64,000 nucleotides of DNA from NCBI GenBank assembly GCA_965248255.1, contig CBDFIW010000003.1, positions 1,736,001 to 1,800,000 on the forward strand, read 5' to 3'. This DNA is from JAKZVK01 sp965248255 (GTDB lineage Bacteria; Acidobacteriota; Terriglobia; Bryobacterales; UBA6623). A program made the position numbers and the translations under genes. Each line of letters opens with the position of its first letter. Position 1 is the first letter of the stretch. Shown here piece by piece: positions 60,548 to 64,000 of the stretch. The notes beneath the pieces are model-generated. The model was not told the DNA's origin. It made no database searches and saw only the letters and a list, made by a program, of their open reading frames with translations.

Positions 60548-61666
60548 ATGCAACCCCGCTTCGACGACCCTTTGCTGCGCCCGATCGCCGAGAAAGTCTT
60601 CGCCGGCGAGCGGCTCAGCTTCGACGACGGGCGAGCCCTCTATCGTACGGGTGACCTGCTCGGCGTCGGCTACCTGGCCAACCACGTCCGCGAGAAGCTC
60701 AACGGCAACAGGACGTTCTTCAACGTCAACCGCCACATCAACCCGACGAACGTGTGCGTCGCCGCTTGCAAGCTCTGCGCCTTCGGCCGGCAGGTGCGCG
60801 ATTCCAAGGCCTACACGATGTCGCTCGAGCAGGTCTGGGAAACCGCCGGACAGGGCTACAGCGAGGCCGTCTCGGAATTCCACATCGTCGGCGGGCTGCA
60901 CCCCGAGCTCGGCCTCGACTGGTTCTGCGAGATGATCCGAGGCCTGCGCAAACGCTATCCGCAGGTGCATCTCAAGGCCTTCACGATGGTCGAGATCGGC
61001 TACCTGGCGAGGCGCGCCAAAGTGTCTGTTGAAGAGACGCTGATCCGGCTCAAGGAAGCCGGCGTCCACTCGCTGCCGGGCGGGGGAGCTGAAATCTTTC
61101 AAGAGCGCGTCCGCCGCATCATCTGCGACCACAAGATCGACGGCGAAGAGTGGCTCTCGACCGCGAGGACGGCGCACCGGCTCGGCCTCAAATCCAACGC
61201 CACCATGCTCTACGGCCACATCGAGACGGCACAAGACCGCGTCGATCATCTGGTCAAGCTCCGCGAGCTACAAGACGAAACCCGGGGCTTCCAAACCTTT
61301 ATTCCGCTCGCCTTCCATCCGGCGAACACGCCCATGGATCATCTCCCGGCGACCTCGGGCTTCGATGACATCAAGAACATCGCCGTCTCGCGGCTGATGC
61401 TCGACAACTTCCCGCACATCAAAGCCTACTGGATCATGATGACGCCCAAGGTCGCGCAGGTCGCCCAACGCTTCGGTGCCGACGACCTCGATGGAACGGT
61501 GGTCGAGGAGAAGATCTACCACGACGCCGGCGCGACCACGTCGCAGGCCCTGCGGCGGGAAGAGCTGCTGCGGCTCATCCGCGAGGCCGACCGCGAGCCG
61601 GTCGAGCGTGACACGTTGTACCGCCCGGTGCAGCGCGAGGAAGAGACGTTCACGGTTCTGGTGTAG
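60548..61666 (+). CDS. mqnE: aminofutalosine synthase (radical SAM)
   Basis: 372 residues from ATG 60548. The radical SAM cluster motif is NPTNVCVAACKLCAFGRQ with C70, C74 and C77. Further MqnE-type features are FHIVGGLHPELGLDWFCEMI, HLKAFTMVEIGYLARRAKVS, SLPGGGAEIFQERVRRIIC, LKSNATMLYGHIETAQDRVD and FIPLAFHPANTP. It joins the enolpyruvyl-benzoate made by MqnA to a SAM-derived adenosyl radical to make aminofutalosine, an early step of menaquinone synthesis in the cytoplasm. MqnC is similar but usually has a different YTDPS-type region; length and the GGLHP motif favour MqnE. It lies 456 bases downstream of mqnP. Confidence 0.88.
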   Translation: MQPRFDDPLLRPIAEKVFAGERLSFDDGRALYRTGDLLGVGYLANHVREKLNGNRTFFNVNRHINPTNVCVAACKLCAFGRQVRDSKAYTMSLEQVWETAGQGYSEAVSEFHIVGGLHPELGLDWFCEMIRGLRKRYPQVHLKAFTMVEIGYLARRAKVSVEETLIRLKEAGVHSLPGGGAEIFQERVRRIICDHKIDGEEWLSTARTAHRLGLKSNATMLYGHIETAQDRVDHLVKLRELQDETRGFQTFIPLAFHPANTPMDHLPATSGFDDIKNIAVSRLMLDNFPHIKAYWIMMTPKVAQVAQRFGADDLDGTVVEEKIYHDAGATTSQALRREELLRLIREADREPVERDTLYRPVQREEETFTVLV

Positions 61667-61698
61667 GTCGTTATGCCGAGGGTTGTACATCCGACAAT

Positions 61699-61722
61699 GT
61701 AGGGGCACGGCATGCCGTGCCC
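61699..61722. repeat. GTAGGGG hairpin repeat
   Basis: TGTAGG then arms GGGCACGGC (61703-61711) and GCCGTGCCC (61714-61722). First of three such units in the mqnE-argD spacer. Confidence 0.65.
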
Positions 61723-61787
61723 GGCGGCTTCCGACGGGCGACCTGACCCGAACACGGGCACAGCCTTATCGGCTCAGTTCATGGTGT

Positions 61788-61812
61788 AGGGGTGGACCGC
61801 TGCGTCCACCCC
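61788..61812. repeat. GTAGGGG hairpin repeat
   Basis: Arms GGGGTGGAC (61789-61797) and GTCCACCCC (61804-61812), after GTA. Second unit in the mqnE-argD spacer. Confidence 0.65.
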
Positions 61813-61870
61813 GGTGGCGAAGTTGCTCTCGGTTTCGGTGGGTAAAACAAGCTGCTTACCCGGGGGCGGC

Positions 61871-61898
61871 GGGGCGGACACAGCGGTCTGCCCCTACA
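61871..61898. repeat. GTAGGGG hairpin repeat, reverse orientation
   Basis: Arms GGGGCGGAC (61871-61879) and GTCTGCCCC (61886-61894, one G-T pair), followed by TACA. Third unit in the mqnE-argD spacer. Confidence 0.65.
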
Positions 61899-62014
61899 AG
61901 CTGCATCCACGACACTTCGAGATACCACGGGCGTAGCGCGGGCGTAGCCCTTGGCTCGTTAGCCGGCAACGCTACAATCATGAATTCGAACCAACGTAAC
62001 CGAGAGACATCCTC

Positions 62015-63250
62015 ATGACCGACAACGCTGCGCCCGATGCCGCGAGCATCGTGGAACAAGAAAAACAGCACCTGTTTCTAAACTATGGTCGCTACCCGCT
62101 CATCATCGTCAAGGGCGAGGGCTGCTACGTCTTTGATCCCGATGGTAAGCGCTACCTCGACTTCATCTCCGGCATCGGGGTGAACGCCTTGGGTCACGCC
62201 CACTCGCGGGTGCTCAAGGCCATCTGCGACCAGGTGGGTACGCTGATGCACTGCTCCAACCTGTATTATCACCCCTACCAGGCGCCCCTGGCCAAAAGGC
62301 TCACCCAGCTCAGCGGACTTGACCGTGCCTTCTTCTGCAACAGCGGCGCCGAGTCGGTCGAGACGGGTCTCAAAATCGCCAAGGGCCATGGACGCAAACA
62401 GAGCGACGACAAGGTTGAGATCGTCGCCCTCAACGACTCCTTCGCCGGACGCTCGCTAGGCGCGATCTCCGTCACCGGTCAGCCCAAGTATCGCGAGCCT
62501 TTCGAGCCGCTCATCCCCGGCGTGAAGTTCGTCGAGCCGAATGACATGGATGCGCTCGCAGCAGCCGTCTCCGACAACACGGCGGGCATCATCCTCGAAC
62601 CGATCCTCGGCGAGGGCGGCATCGTCCAGCTCGACCGGGCGTTCGCGGCGAAGTCCGTTGAACTGGCGAAGAAGCACAGCGCGTTGGTCATCTTCGATGA
62701 GATCCAGTGCGGCCTAGGTCGAACCGGCGAGCACTTCGGCTTCCAAGCCTGGAACAGCGACACCTCGGTCGACCCCGTCATGCCTGATATCGTGCTGCTT
62801 GCGAAGCCGCTCGGCGCCGGAGTGCCGATCGGCTGCGTGCTCGCCACCGACGAGGCAGCCCAGGTGCTCTCCGCCGGCATGCACGGCACGACGTTTGGCG
62901 GCAACGCGCTGGCGTGCCGCTTGGCGCTTGAGTTCCTCGACGTGCTCGAAGAGATCCTGCCGACGGTCCGCGAGACCGGTGCTTACTTCGAGCGGCGCCT
63001 CGACGGACTGGTCGACAAGTACGATTTCGTTCAGGGCGTTCGCGGCCGCGGCCTAATGCGCGGACTGAGCCTCGCCATCCCCGGAAACTGGGCGGTGCTC
63101 CAAGCGCTCGAGAGGGGTTTCCTCATCAACTGCACGGCCGGTACCGTGCTGCGCTTCCTACCTCCCTACGTCATTGAGCCTGGGCACATCGACCAGCTCA
63201 TCGAAACGCTCGACGCCATGTTCCAGCAAGGCCCTCCGGCGGAGAGCTGA
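62015..63250 (+). CDS. argD: acetylornithine aminotransferase family (class III aminotransferase)
   Basis: 411 residues from ATG 62015. Features of the ArgD group: YPLIIVKGEGCYVFDPDGKR, YLDFISGIGVNALGHAHSRV, SNLYYHPYQAPLAKRL, FFCNSGAESVETGLKIAKGH, ALVIFDEIQCGLGRTGEHFG with the PLP-pairing Asp, and IVLLAKPLGAGVPIGCVLAT with the Schiff-base K264. It transfers an amino group from glutamate to N-acetylglutamate semialdehyde in arginine synthesis, and related enzymes also serve lysine synthesis. K-P-L in place of the common K-G-L next to the lysine is a small difference. No other arginine gene lies in the window. Confidence 0.82.
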   Translation: MTDNAAPDAASIVEQEKQHLFLNYGRYPLIIVKGEGCYVFDPDGKRYLDFISGIGVNALGHAHSRVLKAICDQVGTLMHCSNLYYHPYQAPLAKRLTQLSGLDRAFFCNSGAESVETGLKIAKGHGRKQSDDKVEIVALNDSFAGRSLGAISVTGQPKYREPFEPLIPGVKFVEPNDMDALAAAVSDNTAGIILEPILGEGGIVQLDRAFAAKSVELAKKHSALVIFDEIQCGLGRTGEHFGFQAWNSDTSVDPVMPDIVLLAKPLGAGVPIGCVLATDEAAQVLSAGMHGTTFGGNALACRLALEFLDVLEEILPTVRETGAYFERRLDGLVDKYDFVQGVRGRGLMRGLSLAIPGNWAVLQALERGFLINCTAGTVLRFLPPYVIEPGHIDQLIETLDAMFQQGPPAES

Positions 63251-63327
63251 ATCCAAATCCGTACGTAAGCCTTGACGGCCGCTTGACGCCGCGGCCCGGC
63301 GTGACCAACCCAGTCGCCACGTCAGAG

Positions 63328-63347
63328 CCGCGGACGGGAGTCCGCGG
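63328..63347. terminator. hairpin after argD, possible terminator
   Basis: A perfect stem, CCGCGGAC (63328-63335) and GTCCGCGG (63340-63347) with a four-base loop. No T-run follows, so it may be a repeat unit rather than a true intrinsic terminator. Confidence 0.4.
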
Positions 63348-63412
63348 TTAGAGTAGGTTGGAAGCGTCGCGCTGCCCCAAGGCGCAAGTCAATGCTTCCG
63401 CGCACGGTCCCT

Positions 63413-63628
63413 AGCCCCGGCAGGGGCGATTGAAAGTAGCCCACCGCGCAAGCGGTGGGTCAACCTCGTGCTGAGGCTTCAGCCCGTAATCCGTCCGTAA
63501 GGAGGCTGCTGGTTGCGTTGTGCGATCCGCAACAGCAACAGGCCGGGCCTCGAAGAGCCTACGTGTTCTCGTGTTCCCCACCCACCGGGTGCCAGGAAAA
63601 ACAAATCTCAAACGCCCCTGCCGGGGCT
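63413..63628. repeat. 216-bp element bounded by 16-bp perfect inverted repeats
   Basis: AGCCCCGGCAGGGGCG (63413-63428) is repeated as its exact complement at 63613-63628. Just inside the left end is a second hairpin, CCCACCGC GCAA GCGGTGGG (63440-63459). No coding region is recognised inside. It looks like a small non-autonomous, MITE-like dispersed repeat, but there is only one copy in this window. Confidence 0.55.
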
Positions 63629-64000
63629 GGGGATCGTTTGGGACTCCAGCACTACAATGTAGTAAGGGTGGACCTCGCGTTCAGCGCTTCACACATCGAT
63701 CGCCACCGCCCCTCCTTCTGTGGCGGTCCAGTCGCCACCTCGGCGGTCTCCAGGATACACCAACTATCGGTGGTGTATCTATTTAACTTAGTGTTTCGTC
63801 CGTTCGCTTCTCGAAATCGCCCATATGTTGAAATACTCATTGACATCGCCACAAGATGATGTACACTATGGGAACGTCACCCTCTTGCAACATTAGGCCG
63901 CAACCCTCGTATGCTGCCATAAGTAGCTGAGTGGCGACTCACTGAAAGAAGACGAGCAGGGCGACGGTTTCAGAGAGGGTCGCGTGTCAAAATACGGCTG
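63629..64000. other. terminal intergenic stretch, no gene recognised
   Basis: About 370 bases with a drop in GC. Short open frames on both strands lack motifs. Complementary segments occur around 63718-63740 and 63755-63778 but I could not assign them. Confidence 0.35.

Overview
The window looks like chromosome of a high-GC, Gram-negative member of the Acidobacteriota, closest in flavour to the Solibacter/Bryobacter group. This is inferred from gene content: a beta-propeller (SBBP) protein with a TIGR03437-type C-terminal domain, a PSD1 (DUF1549/DUF1553) plus DUF1501 pair, PD40 propellers, a winged-helix/TPR regulator, a DUF1080 protein, many Tat-type leaders, and futalosine-pathway menaquinone genes (mqnE and a UbiA-type mqnP).

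Layout. 1-7.3 kb: a methyltransferase, a 5'-truncated PD40 gene, an IS630-family element, two DUF11-repeat genes each broken by a one-base frameshift, and an IS3-family element. 7.5-14.3 kb: a HupE/UreJ-like membrane protein, an acyl-CoA carboxylase carboxyltransferase, a mini-catalase, a cytochrome c lipoprotein whose signal peptide is out of frame at a G9 tract, and tRNA-Phe. 15-19.5 kb: the PSD1/DUF1501 pair. 19.7-30.1 kb: an accessory island holding a phage-type exonuclease and RecT, a PD40-FGE gene with an RHS tip fused to its end, an intact IS1595 element, a large RHS/YD-repeat gene and a secreted truncated globin. 30.2-46 kb: a GAF histidine kinase, a winged-helix/TPR regulator, a D-aminoacylase, an FG-GAP repeat protein, Tat-exported PLP enzyme and aldo/keto reductase, an L,D-transpeptidase and a copper amine oxidase. 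46-55 kb: a second copy of the first IS630 element, an ECF sigma factor with a small overlapping partner, and an SBBP gene split by two inverted copies of another IS630-family element and fused at its 3' end to a membrane glycosyltransferase. 55-63.3 kb: hybrid histidine kinase, DUF1080 hydrolase, 2-hydroxyacid dehydrogenase, mqnP, mqnE and argD, with short GTAGGGG hairpin repeats between genes.

How the parts fit. The chromosomal genes are mostly for energy and redox metabolism, amine/amino-acid use and envelope functions. The accessory genes are large surface or secreted repeat proteins that have been disrupted repeatedly by insertion sequences and one-base frameshifts. Insertion sites can be read exactly: all four IS630-family elements interrupt CTAG, and the IS1595 element has a perfect 8-bp target duplication that lets the original RHS stop codon be reconstructed (it overlapped the next start as GTGA). 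The most unusual structures are the RHS tip captured by a PD40-FGE gene, the SBBP-glycosyltransferase fusion, and two genes whose correct frame needs one more G in a G9 tract. No CRISPR array and no rRNA genes were seen.
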